Assembly (NCBI GenBank): GCA_021397845.1
Contig: CM038046.1
Span: forward strand, 67,474,021-67,538,020
Source of the DNA: Areca catechu
Taxonomy: Eukaryota > Streptophyta > Magnoliopsida > Arecales > Arecaceae
DNA: 64,000 nt
Direction of reading: 5' to 3'
In this document: piece after piece, positions 22,153 through 34,000 of the stretch
How positions within the stretch are numbered: the first letter of the stretch is position 1
How the letters are laid out: the number at the start of each line of letters is the position of its first letter
Notes under the pieces: generated by a model
The model's input: the letters and a program-made list of their open reading frames with translations, nothing else
Databases searched by the model: none
Told to the model about the DNA's origin: nothing
Program-made: the position numbers and the translations under genes

Positions 22153-22172
22153 CCAGGGTTTCTTAATCCTGG
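22153..22172 (+). other. U5 hairpin with conserved loop (E)
   Basis: CCAGG pairs with CCTGG around GTTTCTTAAT. The stem differs from that of family A (CTGGGG/CCCCAG) but pairs, while the loop is nearly the same. Confidence 0.55.
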
Positions 22173-22917
22173 GATCCTGTTCTCGTTTTCTCTATTTAGG
22201 GACTTGAATTGCTAGTGTAAGCTTCTGTTATTCAACTCCTCTTATTTCTAGTCTCTGCTTGTTATCGGGAATCAAAACCCTAAGCAAAAAAAAAAAAACA
22301 TCTAAAATTCATCAACTATAAAAATTCCTTTGCATCATAAGCATCCATACTAGCATCCCTAGCCCTATTCCACATTACCCCTCCCCCTCTTGTAAGCATC
22401 TCTTTCTGATGAATACAATTTGCTGAAATTTGAGTTATTGCCTTGTGTTGGTGTTTTGTTTTGGTTCTTTGGTATGTGTTTTTGTACTTTGATGAATTCC
22501 TTGCTGCCCTAGCTTCCTTCCACACCCTAACTTACTGCCATCCAAGCCTTCACACGTCCTAGAAGAAGTGCCCTAGGCTACAAAGCAAGGAGATCTTCAA
22601 CAAGCTTCGAACAACCATCTTCTAACCCTAATCCTGATTCCTTTCAATCCATAGTTCCCTTTCTTATTTTTTAATTGCTGTTTTGATTATTCCTGATGCT
22701 TGTAGGATCCCTGAGGTGCTTCCCCTCCCCTGAGGAGGCCTTCTTTACTGCCCGAACCGCCCAGATCAGCCATCAGATTTGAGGGAAACAATGCTTCTTC
22801 TTCCAGGCTCCGATCAGAGTATGAGTGATCTCTTCTGCTATTGAATTTTAATCTCTAACCGGTAAGAAACCATCGCTTCTCTTATTATCTGATTTAATAA
22901 AAAAAGGCTATCCTAAA

Positions 22918-22939
22918 CTGGGAGTTTCTCAACTCTCGG
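22918..22939 (+). other. U5 hairpin with conserved loop (D left LTR)
   Basis: CTGGGAG pairs with CTCTCGG (two G-U pairs) around TTTCTCAA. The right LTR equivalent is at 47971-47992 and has one mismatch. Confidence 0.5.
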
Positions 22940-23109
22940 ATCCTGGTTATTTCATTAGTTTGCATGAGTTCGCCTGTGACCCGATGATTCTTTGCACTGC
23001 TAGACTTTCTGCTAGTTCTTGCTTTATTTTGAGAATCTAGCCTGAAAATAAAATTATATTACTATTTTCCATGCATTCTTAGTAGTCCTAGAGTTGTCTT
23101 ACATTAGTT

Positions 23110-23121
23110 TAGTATCAGAGA
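23110..23121 (+). promoter_or_regulatory. Primer binding site of element D
   Basis: TAGTATCAGAGA lies three bases after the LTR and differs from TGGTATCAGAGC at two positions. It is a mutated initiator tRNA-Met site. Confidence 0.7.
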
Positions 23122-23779
23122 GGGTTTAGGATAGTTTTTATCTGCATTGCATTCACAAACTCTAATTTCAGCATTCTATCCACTGCATTAGGTATCAGTT
23201 TTGCAAATATTTTTGACCATCTTGGAATTTTATTTTTCTTTGAAATTTGCATGAATTGTTCTCTATTGAGTCCACTATTTAATCAAGATTTTTAATTAAT
23301 TTTATAGAAAAGCTAAATCATTAAAATTTAGCATAGTAGAAACCCTAACAAAATCCTGATAATTTCCATAGCAGTCCAAAAAAAACACTATGTTTTCATT
23401 ATCATATGATTTCTGTTCCGCATGAAATTTGGTAGGTTTCATCAACACCGTCCATCCTTTGTTTCAGATTTTGTTTGATGCATCAGGATCTGTGTCAAAT
23501 TCTGCATCATTTGAACCCTAATTTTTCTGATTTCTGCTACATTCTGCATACTTAACTCAACCTAACCAAATCAACTTCCAAACCCCCCAATCCTAAGCCA
23601 AACCTTGTTTGCTAACCCTAGTAAACTTAAACTTAACTTGACATCTCATAAATTAATTAAAAATAATTGTATTTTCTGATTGTTTTAGATTGCATCAGGA
23701 TCATTGATTGTTCATCATCTATTAATCTAATCTTAAGGGCAATCTATATAACATCAGGGCAGGAGGTCATAACCTATCC
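23122..23779 (+). other. Leader of element D, first part
   Basis: Non-coding, AT-rich, with several TCTGCAT-like words. It is cut by element H; the leader resumes at 44172. Confidence 0.6.
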
Positions 23780-26219
23780 TGAAAGGGATATGCCCTACAA
23801 GACAATCTATGTTGTATCTCCCAAACCATTGTAATTGACAATATTCTAATAAAGGCATTATTTTTCATCATACGCTATGATTATTATTATATGATGAACC
23901 CCATATATTAGGGCTATGATTTTAGGGTTATGATGAAATCATACCAGTGAGACCTAAAGTCTTAAAACCTTAATCAAAAATATTCCTAATCGAAGGAACC
24001 TTGAGTAGGGGATCAGGATTTTTCCTGTAAGACTAGCACATCCTATGAATACTGAATAGGGTGACTGCTCTCACAGTCACTTGTGTATGACACTAATACT
24101 AGGATGTGGGTGCTCATTAGAGAATGAGTTCACTGATATGATCCAACTTGAGAACATCTAATGGAGTCTTAGCTACATGTCAATAGAAGGTTCTCATAGT
24201 GGAAGTGGTACAAGTAATCCTTTGACCTGAGACTGCCATAAGTACCTTATGTACATGAACCCATGCTTTGGTTCAATCCTAATCATGACACTGAGTCATG
24301 CACAGGATTCATACTGGGAATGGTGAATTGGATATGTTGGTAATGAGCAGGTCAACAAGGAATCGATCACTCTTAGTAATAGGAGATTGCATCTAGCTAG
24401 TTATCAATCAGATGATGATTCAGGAAATCTTTGATCAAAGTAAAGATATTAAAGATGGTTTCTAATATCAAGATAATTGAGTCATCAATATAAGATTAAG
24501 CTAGAAACAAATATAATATTGGATTTGACATATATCCATATCCATAATTATATTTTGGGTGCAGGCTGATCGAAGGATTTAATTGTACGGTAACTTTCTA
24601 CTGAAGGGTAATTTTGGTATTTCACCAGAATTTCCATATCTTCCGGGTAGACATGACACGTTGCTAGATGTCAATCTTGTCTTGTGGGTTTATTTGAATG
24701 ATCACTTATTAGGAAGAGTCCTAATTGATCAAAATCGGGTAAGCCCGATTTGACCTAAATCGATTAGAAAGAGTTCTAATTAAATTAGGTCAACTTGTAT
24801 TCGAACCCACTGCCGGCTAGATGTGGAACCCAATGGGTCACACACTTAAAAGAATTGATCAAGAGTCATTTGCATGAAGACACTCAAGCAAGTGTTGCAA
24901 ATCCTAACTCCTATTCGAATCGTAATAGAATTAGGGTTCCGAATTGACTCGATTTGGGTTCTAATTGGATCTAATTAGATCTTAATTGAGAATTTAGGGA
25001 TTATGGCTAATCCAATTGGCTAACCTATTAGCTAGGCCACTTCCCCACCCGCCCCCTTTCCCTTGCATGCCAAAAACACCATGAGTCCATGCGCTTATGG
25101 ACTCTTGGTGTGCCATTTGGAGGAGTCCATGGGTGCATGGACTCTTGGTGCGCGCCCACTTAATTCTCCGATGAATTAAGATGGGGCAGCCTTCTTTCTT
25201 ATTATTAGCACCTCATTTGTCCACCCTTGGATGATAATCTAACGGGTGGAGAGGTTTTAAGAAAGAAAGAAAGTGCAGTTTCTTCCCGGGAGCGCAAAAT
25301 CAGATCTCTTCGGAGATTCAAGTTTCGTGACTTCTTTCTCCCAATCATCGCGACTTCTTCCTTTGAGAAAAGCCATGAGGATTGATCTGGAAGGCCGTGA
25401 GAATTAATCCAGAAGGCCATGAGAAGAAGGAATGGGCATGAGAAGAAGGAAAGGGCGTGAAAAAATTGTTTATGGAGAGTTGTGAGGGCGCCTCTCCGAA
25501 AACTATAAAAAAGGGGTGGGAATCAGAACTCGAAGATGTGATTTTTTTTTCTTCCTTCCTCTCTTGAAGACTCTTTCTCCCTTTCTTGTTTTTGCATTGT
25601 TTCCTTTACAGAGTAAAACTCTGTCGAAACTCTGCTACTAAACAAGGTTAAGAGAGAAAGTCTCCGACGGTAAAGGAAAAGAAGAGTTCTATTTCAAATC
25701 TTTTCTTCATTACATTAAGACATCCTTGTCTTAATTTCTCCACCAATTAAAGACAAGCATAAATCATCTTAGGACAAGGTCTTACTTTCAAGACAAAGGT
25801 GTCCTAAAGGTTCTAAGTCTTGGTAGAAGGTGGAGAAGGGGTAAGAAGGAAGAAGACACACCTTTGAGTGGAAGATTTCCAGCCATAATCCAAGTATTGA
25901 ATTCCTGGAAGAAGAATTCAATTGAAGGAACAATTGGAATAAGGAGTTAGGATCTTGGTCATTGCTTTGTGTGGATCACCATCGGAGGGTGGACACTTGG
26001 ATGCCCGGTGAACTCAAATAGCCCGTTCATCTTTAAGATTAAATCTTCATCAAATTGGAATTAGTGGTTACAGGTTAGTACTCTAATTCTAATTTGCATA
26101 AGAATGTTAGTCTTCATACATTTTAGTCTTATTAAGGAGCCCCTGGTTTAGGGTTTTGGTGCATATTAATTTCTATATTTTGAAATTATCCTTCCGCTGC
26201 ATTGCACCGGATCCTAACA
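23780..26219 (+). repeat. Element H 5' LTR
   Basis: It starts TGAAAGGGATATGCCC and ends CCGGATCCTAACA directly before the primer binding site. It aligns throughout with 41738-44166 with a few percent differences by eye. ORFs such as 25205-25420 are not genes. Confidence 0.92.
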
Positions 26220-26220
26220 G

Positions 26221-26233
26221 TGGTATCAGAGCC
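26221..26233 (+). promoter_or_regulatory. Primer binding site of element H
   Basis: TGGTATCAGAGCC starts two bases after the LTR, a perfect match to the plant initiator tRNA-Met site. Confidence 0.9.
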
Positions 26234-26882
26234 ACCTTAATTAGGACTATAATTTCTGATAGTTTGTATGTCACATCTTAGGATTTTTAAATCCTAATAT
26301 GTTACTACACTTAGCATATCTTTGATTGCATATATGTTTTGATGTCTGCCACTAGTTAGGGTCTTTCACTCAAACCCGAATTATTATAGAGATATGTATA
26401 GTTTTGAAGTCATCATATTGAAATAAGGTTGCCCTGGCATAATGGTGGATCCATTATGTGGTAAATGGTTGTCCTAGTATGATGACACGCTTAGCACATA
26501 TTTGTTTATTTATAAGAGTGATATGTTGATTGTGATACATTCTATAAGGATGTGCTGGCAATTCATAAATCCCTCCTCTTAAAAATTATATTAAGTCTTA
26601 GTATATTTAACTAATAAGCATCACTAGTCATGATGTACAATTGATTATTCGGTGTCTAGAAAGGTGGTTCTGGGAAGGTAAAGAGAATTATGGTTTTTAA
26701 TTGGTTCCGTTGACTGACCTGGCCAATTTTTATTGGTGTCTAGGAAAGCAACGGGGAGACTCCCACATCTCTTCCACTTGCCTGGCCGATTTGATTAAAT
26801 TTAAATCTTGACTAAAATTCTTAGTGTTAAAAATACTATATATATTGGCCTTCCTTCATGCTGGATCATTATTATGTTATGA

Positions 26883-26925
26883 ACCATATTAGGTTTGTTG
26901 TGTTATCTGCAAGACCTAATATGGT
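26883..26925 (+). other. Leader hairpin 1 of H
   Basis: ACCATATTAGGT (26883-26894) pairs perfectly with ACCTAATATGGT (26914-26925) around the loop TTGTTGTGTTATCTGCAAG. Confidence 0.85.
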
Positions 26926-26975
26926 GATTGACATAATACTAGTCTAGTGCATAGATATGCTTACAGTATTTTCGG

Positions 26976-27012
26976 TATAATGCTTTGTTGTGTTATCTGC
27001 AAGGGCATTATA
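26976..27012 (+). other. Leader hairpin 2 of H
   Basis: TATAATGC (26976-26983) pairs with GCATTATA (27005-27012), plus a T-G pair, around an identical 19-base loop (26985-27003). Confidence 0.85.
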
Positions 27013-27058
27013 TTTGAGTATTGACTATATAGAAATGAAAGGGTCTTGACTTAACTAG

Positions 27059-27100
27059 AACATTATGGTTTGTTGTATTTTTTGCAAGACTAATAATGTT
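27059..27100 (+). other. Leader hairpin 3 of H
   Basis: AACATTATGGT pairs with ACTAATAATGTT with one bulge and one G-U pair. The loop TTGTTGTATTTTTTGCAAG differs from the others at three positions. Confidence 0.75.
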
Positions 27101-27165
27101 ATAGAGGTCAAGTTACTTCTTGAGAATTATATGAGATATAATTGGAAGAGTTTCCTACCTTTGAG

Positions 27166-27208
27166 CTTATAAAAGATTTGTTGTGTTTTCTGCAAGATCT
27201 TTTATAAG
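27166..27208 (+). other. Leader hairpin 4 of H
   Basis: CTTATAAAAGAT (27166-27177) pairs perfectly with ATCTTTTATAAG (27197-27208). The loop TTGTTGTGTTTTCTGCAAG differs from loops 1 and 2 at one position. Confidence 0.85.
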
Positions 27209-27386
27209 TTATTAGGATCTTAATCTCACTAAGAAAAACTGATCAGGGTTCTTCTCGATTATCATAGTGAGGGCTATGATTTTTGATAAAATAGTGGAGA
27301 CATAATTAAATTGAAGACCTAATTTAATTATGTAAGTCATTTCATGGTTGTTTGCTTATGTATTGTTCTTTGTTAAATATAGATAA

Positions 27387-27847
27387 ATGGCATCTTCATT
27401 GTCACTACGAAGTATCTTAGATACCAACAAACTGACTGGTCCGAACTATGTGGACTGGTTGAGAAATTTAAAGATTATGCTGAGTTCAGAAAAATATTCT
27501 TATATTCTAGATACCCCTAGTCTTAATCCACTAGGGGATGATGCCATAGAGGAAGATATGGCCACATACAAAATATGGCAGAATGACTCCCTTACTGTCA
27601 AGTGTATCATACTAGCCTCTATGACCAATGTGTTACAAAGATAGCATGAAAGCATGGATACTCAATCCATTCTGCTCAATTTAAAAGAACTTTATGGAGA
27701 ACATAGTAGAACTGCTAGATATGAAATATCTAAGCAGTTATTCCGTGCTAGGATGACAGAGGGAACATCTGTTCAGGATCATGTTCTGAAGGTAATTGAC
27801 TTGATCACCAGATTGGGTCAATTAGGTTTTATCATGGATGGGGAGTT
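27387..27847 (+). pseudogene. gag: Copia gag of element H, N-terminal part
   Basis: ATG 27387 opens a copia Gag of the UBN2 type (LTGPNYVDWLRNLKIMLSSE, then MDTQSILLNLKELYGEHSRT, then VQDHVLKVIDLITRLGQLGF). A TAG at 27642, where a Gln is expected (CAG to TAG), breaks it after 85 codons. Sirevirus J is inserted after codon 154, and the same frame resumes at 38273 with only the GAGTT duplication between. Gag would form the virus-like particle. Confidence 0.85.
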
Positions 27848-29267
27848 TGTTGGCTTTGGCTCTTTAGTTTTGATGATTAACAAAAGGTTGAGTATATGTT
27901 TGGACTAATGTTTCATTTCAAGATAAAGTTTCAGGCCTTAGGTTATTCAAAAAGAGTATCAAGAGTACAATGATGAAACCAAGCTTGATTGATTTGGGAA
28001 AGAGATCTTCTATCTTAAACGAGATCAAATTTCTTATATTGGACGTTCATATTAAGAAGTAATTGACAAAAGAAACAAAGGCCTAGATAAATTCAAGCAT
28101 GGCACGCACATCCCCAGAGTTTTAGAAAATTTTAGACCAGAGGTCGACCTACAAAGGTCGACACCTTGCCAAAGGTCGACCACCAGAGGTCGACTTATGA
28201 ACAAAAAAAAAGTTTAGCAAGACCGTCATGGCAAAATTTCAGTGGCACGCTTCAAAGGTCACCACCTGAGGTCGACACCTGTCCAGAGGTCGACACTAGA
28301 GGTCGACTCATCGCCTGAGAATTCAAACTGGGCAGAACTATGGTTTTCTTGATTTTTTCCTAAGATAAACTGGAGGTCGACTCATGAGGTCGACAATTGA
28401 CCCAGAGGTCGACTCATGGCATAACGGCTAATTTTTCTGAACTTTTGATTTGATTTCTAACGTCCATAAATGGTCATATTTTTGATTCTAACAGTCTTGT
28501 GTAGTTGTTTCAGCTTGAATGAAGTATTTAACATCCACCTAACTTCAAAAAAGTGAAGGAGACAAAGTGAAAAAGAAGAGAGTAAAAGTACAAAGCTTTC
28601 AATCAATCCTAAGCCAAAAAGAGAGAAAATCCAAAAGATTCTTTAGTCAAAAGCTTTCCAGTTTTGAGGAATCCAGCTTTCAAGTCTTTGGCATTTAGTG
28701 AGGTCCAAGATTCCAAGAGGAAGACTTGAAGAGTCTCCAACAAGAGCTACATCGAATTATTTTTGCTCAAAAAGGAGTTTGTCTTGTTTTTATTCATTGT
28801 ATTCATACTCTATTTGTGCTAGCCTAGTTTCAAGGAAATTTGATACAAGTGTGAGGTTTGTTGGTGAGCCAATTGATAAAACCAACTAGGGTTGCTTGTA
28901 AGCCCGAAGCCAAAACAAGTGTGTAAGGTTTGTTGGTGAGCCTAGGTAATAAAACCAACTTAGGTTTTGACTTGTTAGCCTTGTAAAACAAGTCGGCTGT
29001 AATCTAGAGAAGATTATAGTGAAAATTCCCAATTGGAGCTTGGAGAGTGGATGTAGGTGCTAGGTTCATCGAACCACTATACGTTTTGTGTGTTTGCATT
29101 GCTTTACTCTCTATTGCTCTTTAATTGTTGTTATCTTTCATTGCTTCCATTGCATAATTACTTGAGCACTATCACTCTTCACATTTGAAATTGATAGCAC
29201 ATATATTGCTTTACTTTTTAAAAAGACCCAATTCACCCCCCCTCTTGGGCACCATATCTGGGCAACA
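27848..29267 (+). repeat. Element J 5' LTR
   Basis: It ends CACCATATCTGGGCAACA. Between 28135 and 28420 it carries about ten copies of AGGTCGAC, several within the palindrome GGTCGACC. It is about 356 bases longer than the 3' LTR, which lacks the segment after ACCTAACTTCAAAAA. Confidence 0.92.
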
Positions 29268-29269
29268 AG

Positions 29270-29281
29270 TGGTATCAGAGC
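29270..29281 (+). promoter_or_regulatory. Primer binding site of element J
   Basis: TGGTATCAGAGC lies two bases after the LTR. The gag ATG follows only 44 bases later, so J has almost no leader, in contrast to H and A. Confidence 0.9.
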
Positions 29282-29324
29282 ATCGGTACTCTCTTGTAGG
29301 TCCAACGATCTTGAGTGAAAGATC

Positions 29325-30972
29325 ATGGCCGTCCCAATTGGAATGGGTGTAGTTGAAGGTCAAGCATCAAATCGCCCTCCTTTCTTTAATGGCACTAACT
29401 ACACATACTGGAAAACTCGTATGCGCATTTATTTACAAGCTGTAGATAATAATATATGGAGAGTAATTACTAAAGGGCCTCATCATCCCACTCACTTGGT
29501 TAATGGCATTATCACCCCAAAATCTGAAGAAGAATGGGATGACAATGACATCAAACAAGCTGAGTTAAATGCAAAGGTGATGAATTTGCTATTCTGTGCA
29601 CTTGATCCAAGTGAATTTAACAGAATATCAAATTATATTTCTACCAAAGAAATTTGGGATACAATTGAGGTTACCCATGAGGGTACACACCAAGTGAAGA
29701 CCACAAAGGTGTACATGCTCATTCATACGTATGAGATGTTCAGGATGGAACCAAATGAAAGTATTAGTGAGATGTATACTAGATTTATCAATATAGTAAA
29801 TGGTATGAGGAGTTTGGGAAAGATTATACCTAATGGTGAACTTGTTAACAAACTTCTCAGGTCTCTTCCGGCTTCATGTGATGCGAAAGTAACAGCCATA
29901 GAAGAAGCCAAGGATGTCAATACTCTACCTCTTGAGCAGCTTCTTGGATCACTGATGACTTAGGAGCTTTCACTAAATTAGAAGACAGTGGACAATGACA
30001 AGAAAAAGAAAGCCATAGCCTTCAAGTCCACTACAAAGGAAGAGTCAAGTGATGAATCAGAAGAAGAAGCTGATGATGATGAGACAGCCCTCATTACAAG
30101 AAAATTCAGAAGATTCATGAGAAAGAAGAAGGGCTTCTACAAGAAAAGGCCACAAAAAGGTGATTACAATAAAGATAAAGAGAAAGAAAAAGAAAGGGAT
30201 CCACCCATCTGCTTCGAGTGCAAGAAGCCTGGACATTATAAAATGGATTGCCCTTTACTTAAAAAGAGTCGAAGGATGTTGAGAAAGAAAGCCATGATGG
30301 CTACCTGGAGTGAGAGTGAGGACTCCACCAGTGATGAAGAGCAGCAGGAAGGCGCCAACCTGTGTTTCATGGCCAATGAAGATGATGAGGTAAATTTTGA
30401 ACCCGAAAATGAATTTACTTTTAATGAACTACATGATGCTTTTGATGATTTAGTTTTGGAATATGAAAAACTAAAACTGAAAAATAAAGAAATTAAGAAA
30501 GCTAAATCAAGAGCTTACCAAAAATTCAGACAAGTTTTCAACTGAAATTGAAGATTTAATTCAAGAAAATAAAAAATTAACTGAACATGTAAAGACCTTG
30601 AAAAATGATAAGGACAATCTTATAAAAGAAAAGGATTCTTTGAAAAATAATAGAAGTTTTGAAACTAATGAGAAAATTGAAAAACAAAACAAAGAACTGT
30701 TGCTTCAAAACAAAAATTACAAAGAAGAGTTAGAAAAAGTGAAACCTTTTGTAGAAAAGTTTACTTATAGTTCAGAAAAAATAAGTATGCTTTTAAACAG
30801 TCAACATGCAGTTTTTAACAAAGCTGGACTTGGATTTAAGTCACAGAATCAGCAAAAACTTTTCAAAAACTTTTTCATACCTGCAACTTCTAATATTACC
30901 TGCTATGCATGTGGTAAGTTAGGACATAAATCATATATTTGTAATAGAAGAAAATCAAGTACCTTTGGAAAG
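29325..30972 (+). pseudogene. gag: Gag of Sirevirus J
   Basis: The first piece (29325-29963) is the copia Gag core (PPFFNGTNYTYWKTRMRIYL, KEIWDTIEVTHEGT, LLRSLPASCDAKVTAIEEAK). The second (29988-30545) is charged and has a CCHC knuckle, CFECKKPGHYKMDC. After a frameshift a coiled-coil-like Lys/Glu-rich segment follows (30540-30800). A second knuckle, CYACGKLGHKSYIC, is at about 30901-30942. The stop at 29961 and the frameshift near 30540 break the chain. The long C-terminal Gag with a coiled coil is usual for Sireviruses. Confidence 0.85.
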
Positions 30973-31063
30973 ATTTAGGTTCCAAAAGGAACCAATTTGT
31001 CTAACCCTAAAGGACCCAAGATGACTTGGGTACCTAAAGTTTCAACTTGATCAATTTCTGCAG

Positions 31064-34000
31064 GTGTGTCTTGCAACCAAAAATAAAAGAAGAATGTGGT
31101 ATCTGAACAGTTGTTGCTCAAGGCACATGACTGGGTATGTGAAGCAATTCTCATCACTAGTAGCTATAAATGGTGGAAACGTTACTTTTGGTGATAATGG
31201 ACAAGGTAAAATCGTCGGAATTGGTAAAATCCATATCACCCCTAATGCTTATGTTGATAATGTATTATTTGTTGATGGCTTGAAGCATAATCTTTTCAGC
31301 ATTAGTCAGTTTTGTGATAAGGGTTTTAAAGTAATTTTTGAATCATCTTTGTGCATGGTGTCTAGTCTAGATGTCGATGGCATCAAGTTCACTGGTCATA
31401 GGCACGGAAACATTTACGTGGTTGATCTTGATGATCTAGCCACGGAAAGTTGTCAATGCCTAGTGGCTAGGGAAGCCAAGGCAAGTGAAACTAGTTGGCT
31501 TTGGCATCACAGGCTAGGGCATGCTAGTATGCATTTGATTTTAAAATTAAGCAAAAAGAATCTTGTAAAAGAATTGCCAAAACTCACATTTGAAAAAGAT
31601 AAGATTTGTGCTGCATGTCAATTTGGAAAACAAAATAAATCTACTTTCAAACCTAAAGGAGTAGTATCTACTACTAGACCCCTTGAATTATTGTATATGG
31701 ACCTCTTTGGACCAACCAGAACAACTAGTTTGGGAGGTAAGAAATATGGGCTAGTAATTGTAGATGATTACTCATGATTTACTTGGGTAATGTTTTTAGC
31801 TCATAAAGATGAAACGTTTTCAGCTTTTGTTAAATTTCATAAAAGGGTTTCAAACGAAAAAGATCTCACTATTGTTTCTTTGCGTAGTGATCATGGAACT
31901 GAATTTGACAATCATGATTTTGAAGTTTTTTGTAATGATTATGGCATTAGTCAAAATTTTTCTACACCTAGGACACCTCAACAAAATGGGGTGGTAGAAA
32001 GAAAAAACATGACTCTTGAAGAAATGGCACGCACGATGCTTTGCGAAAACGATTTACCTAGATATTTTTGGACAGAAGCCATTAATACTTCATGTTACAT
32101 TTTAAATCGTGTTTTAATTCGACCTATTTTAAAGAAAACACCATATGAGCTTTGGAAAAATCAAAACCTAATCTTAAATATTTTCGTGTATTTGGTTGCC
32201 GCTGTTTCATATTAAACAATGGCAAAGACAATATCAGTAAATTTGATGCCAAGTCAGATGAGGGTATCTTCTTAGGATACTCTACTTCTAGCAAGGCATA
32301 CAGGGTCTTCAACAGAAGAACTCTTCTAGTTGAAGAATCAATTCATGTAGTGTTTGATGAAACTAACGAAAAATCTTCTAGAAAAGAAGATTCTATTGAT
32401 GATGAAACAGGTACAAAGAAGCTTGAACAATTGACAATCAATGAAGATGTGCCCAAAAAAGATGATGATCAAGAAAATGAAGATCAAATTCAAGAGATCA
32501 ATGCAACTTCACCAAAACCTTTACCTAAAGAGTGGAGGTATGCACACGGACACCCCAAAGAGCTAATAATTGGTGATTCGTCAAAGGGAGTAAGTACACG
32601 CTCTTCTATCAGAAATGTTTGTGATTATTTAGCTTTTGTTTCTCAAATAGAGCCTAAGTCAATTGAAGAAGCTGAAAAAGATTGTAACTGGATTAATGCC
32701 ATGCAAGATGAACTAAATCAATTTAAAAGAAATAATGTTTGGACTTTAACTGAAAGACCCCCTAATGTTTCTGTAATTGGCACAAAATGGATTTTTAGAA
32801 ATAAACTTGATGAACATGGTATTGTAACTAGAAACAAAGCTAGACTTGTTGCTAAATGCTACAACCAGGAAGAAGGGATTGACTTTGATGAAACCTTTGC
32901 TCCTGTTGCTAGGCTGGAAGCAATTAGACTTTTACTTGCTTTTACTTGTTTTATGGATTTCATGTTATTTCAAATGGATATTAAAAGTGCCTTTTTAAAT
33001 GGATTTATTGAAGAGGAAGTTTATGTTGAACAACCTCCTGGTTTTGAAAATCATGAATTTCCTAACAATGTTTTTAAATTGCATAAAGCATTGTATGGTT
33101 TAAAGCAAGCTCCTAGAGCTTGGTATGATAGATTAAGTTCATTTTTGATGAAGAATGATTTTTCTAAAGGTAATGTAGATAATACATTGTTTTTGAAAAA
33201 GAAAAATGATGATCTCTTAGTAGTACAAATCTATGTAGATGATATTATTTTTGGTACTACTAACGAATGTCTTTGTCAGGAGTTTGTAAAGTTAATGCAG
33301 AGTGAGTTTGAGATGAGCATGATGGGAGAACTCAACTTCTTCCTCGGACTCCAAATTAAGCAAACCAAAGATGGGATCTTCATCAACCAAGCCAAGTACA
33401 CAAGAAAAATATTGAAAAAGTTTGGGATGGAGACTACCAAAACAATAGGTACCCCTATGAGCTCTTCATGTAAATTAGACAAAGTTGAATGTGGTAAATC
33501 AGTAGACCCAAAATTATATAGAGGCATGATTGGTTCATTGCTATATCTAACTGCCAGTAGACCAGATATAATGTTTAGTGTTTGTATGTGTGCACGTTTT
33601 CAGTCTGCTCCTAAAGAATCACATCTCTTAGCTGTAAAACATATATTTAGATACTTATCTAGGTCAATTGAAATTGGTCTTTGGTACTCTAGAGAGTCAT
33701 CATATGAATTGATTGCTTTTTCTCATGCTGATTTTGTTGGGTGTAAACTTGATCATAAAAGTACTAGTAGAACTTGTCAATTCCTAGGAGTTAATTTGAT
33801 TTCATGGAGCAGCAAGAAACAGAATTCGGTTGCTCTATCTACGGCAGAAGCCGAATATATAGCAGTCGTAAGCTGTTGTGCTCGGATTCTATGGATCAAA
33901 TAACAACTCGAGGAATTTGGCGTCAAACTAACTAAGACACCCATAAGATGTGATAATACTAGTGCAATCAATTTAACGAAAAATCCTGTACAACATTCAA

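Larger units (their letters stand above)
20703..22376 (+). mobile_element. Insertion E: probable solo LTR of a third related gypsy family
   Basis: It is absent from the matching place in the right D LTR (after AACCCCT near 47434). It starts TGGTGTGGGCACC like the A and D LTRs and is flanked by ACCCCT on both sides (20697-20702 and 22377-22382). It has a TATA-like CCTATTTAAAGG near 21563 and a U5 hairpin at 22153-22172. The right end does not finish in CA, so the exact border is uncertain. Two long ORFs on opposite strands at 20948-21595 overlap each other and show no domain. Confidence 0.65.
19887..23106 (+). repeat. Element D left LTR, interrupted by E
   Basis: It starts TGGTGGAGGCACCAGG and ends CATTA (originally CATCA). 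Without E (20703-22376) it is about 1546 bases and aligns along its length with 46621-48180. A U5 hairpin with the TTTCTCAA loop is at 22918-22939. Confidence 0.88.
26234..27386 (+). other. Structured untranslated leader of element H
   Basis: Over 1.1 kb without a gene. It contains two notable parts: a module at 26651-26790 shared with the leaders of gypsy elements A and D, and four hairpins at 26883-27208 with the same loop. Another perfect 8-base hairpin (CATAATGG/CCATTATG, loop TGGAT) is near 26440-26460. Confidence 0.8.

Noticed and set aside
22338..22376. E ending at GCATCA (22337) with the rest belonging to D
   Set aside because: The 39 bases after it are absent from the other D LTR and the flanking duplication ACCCCT starts only at 22377, so they belong to the insertion.
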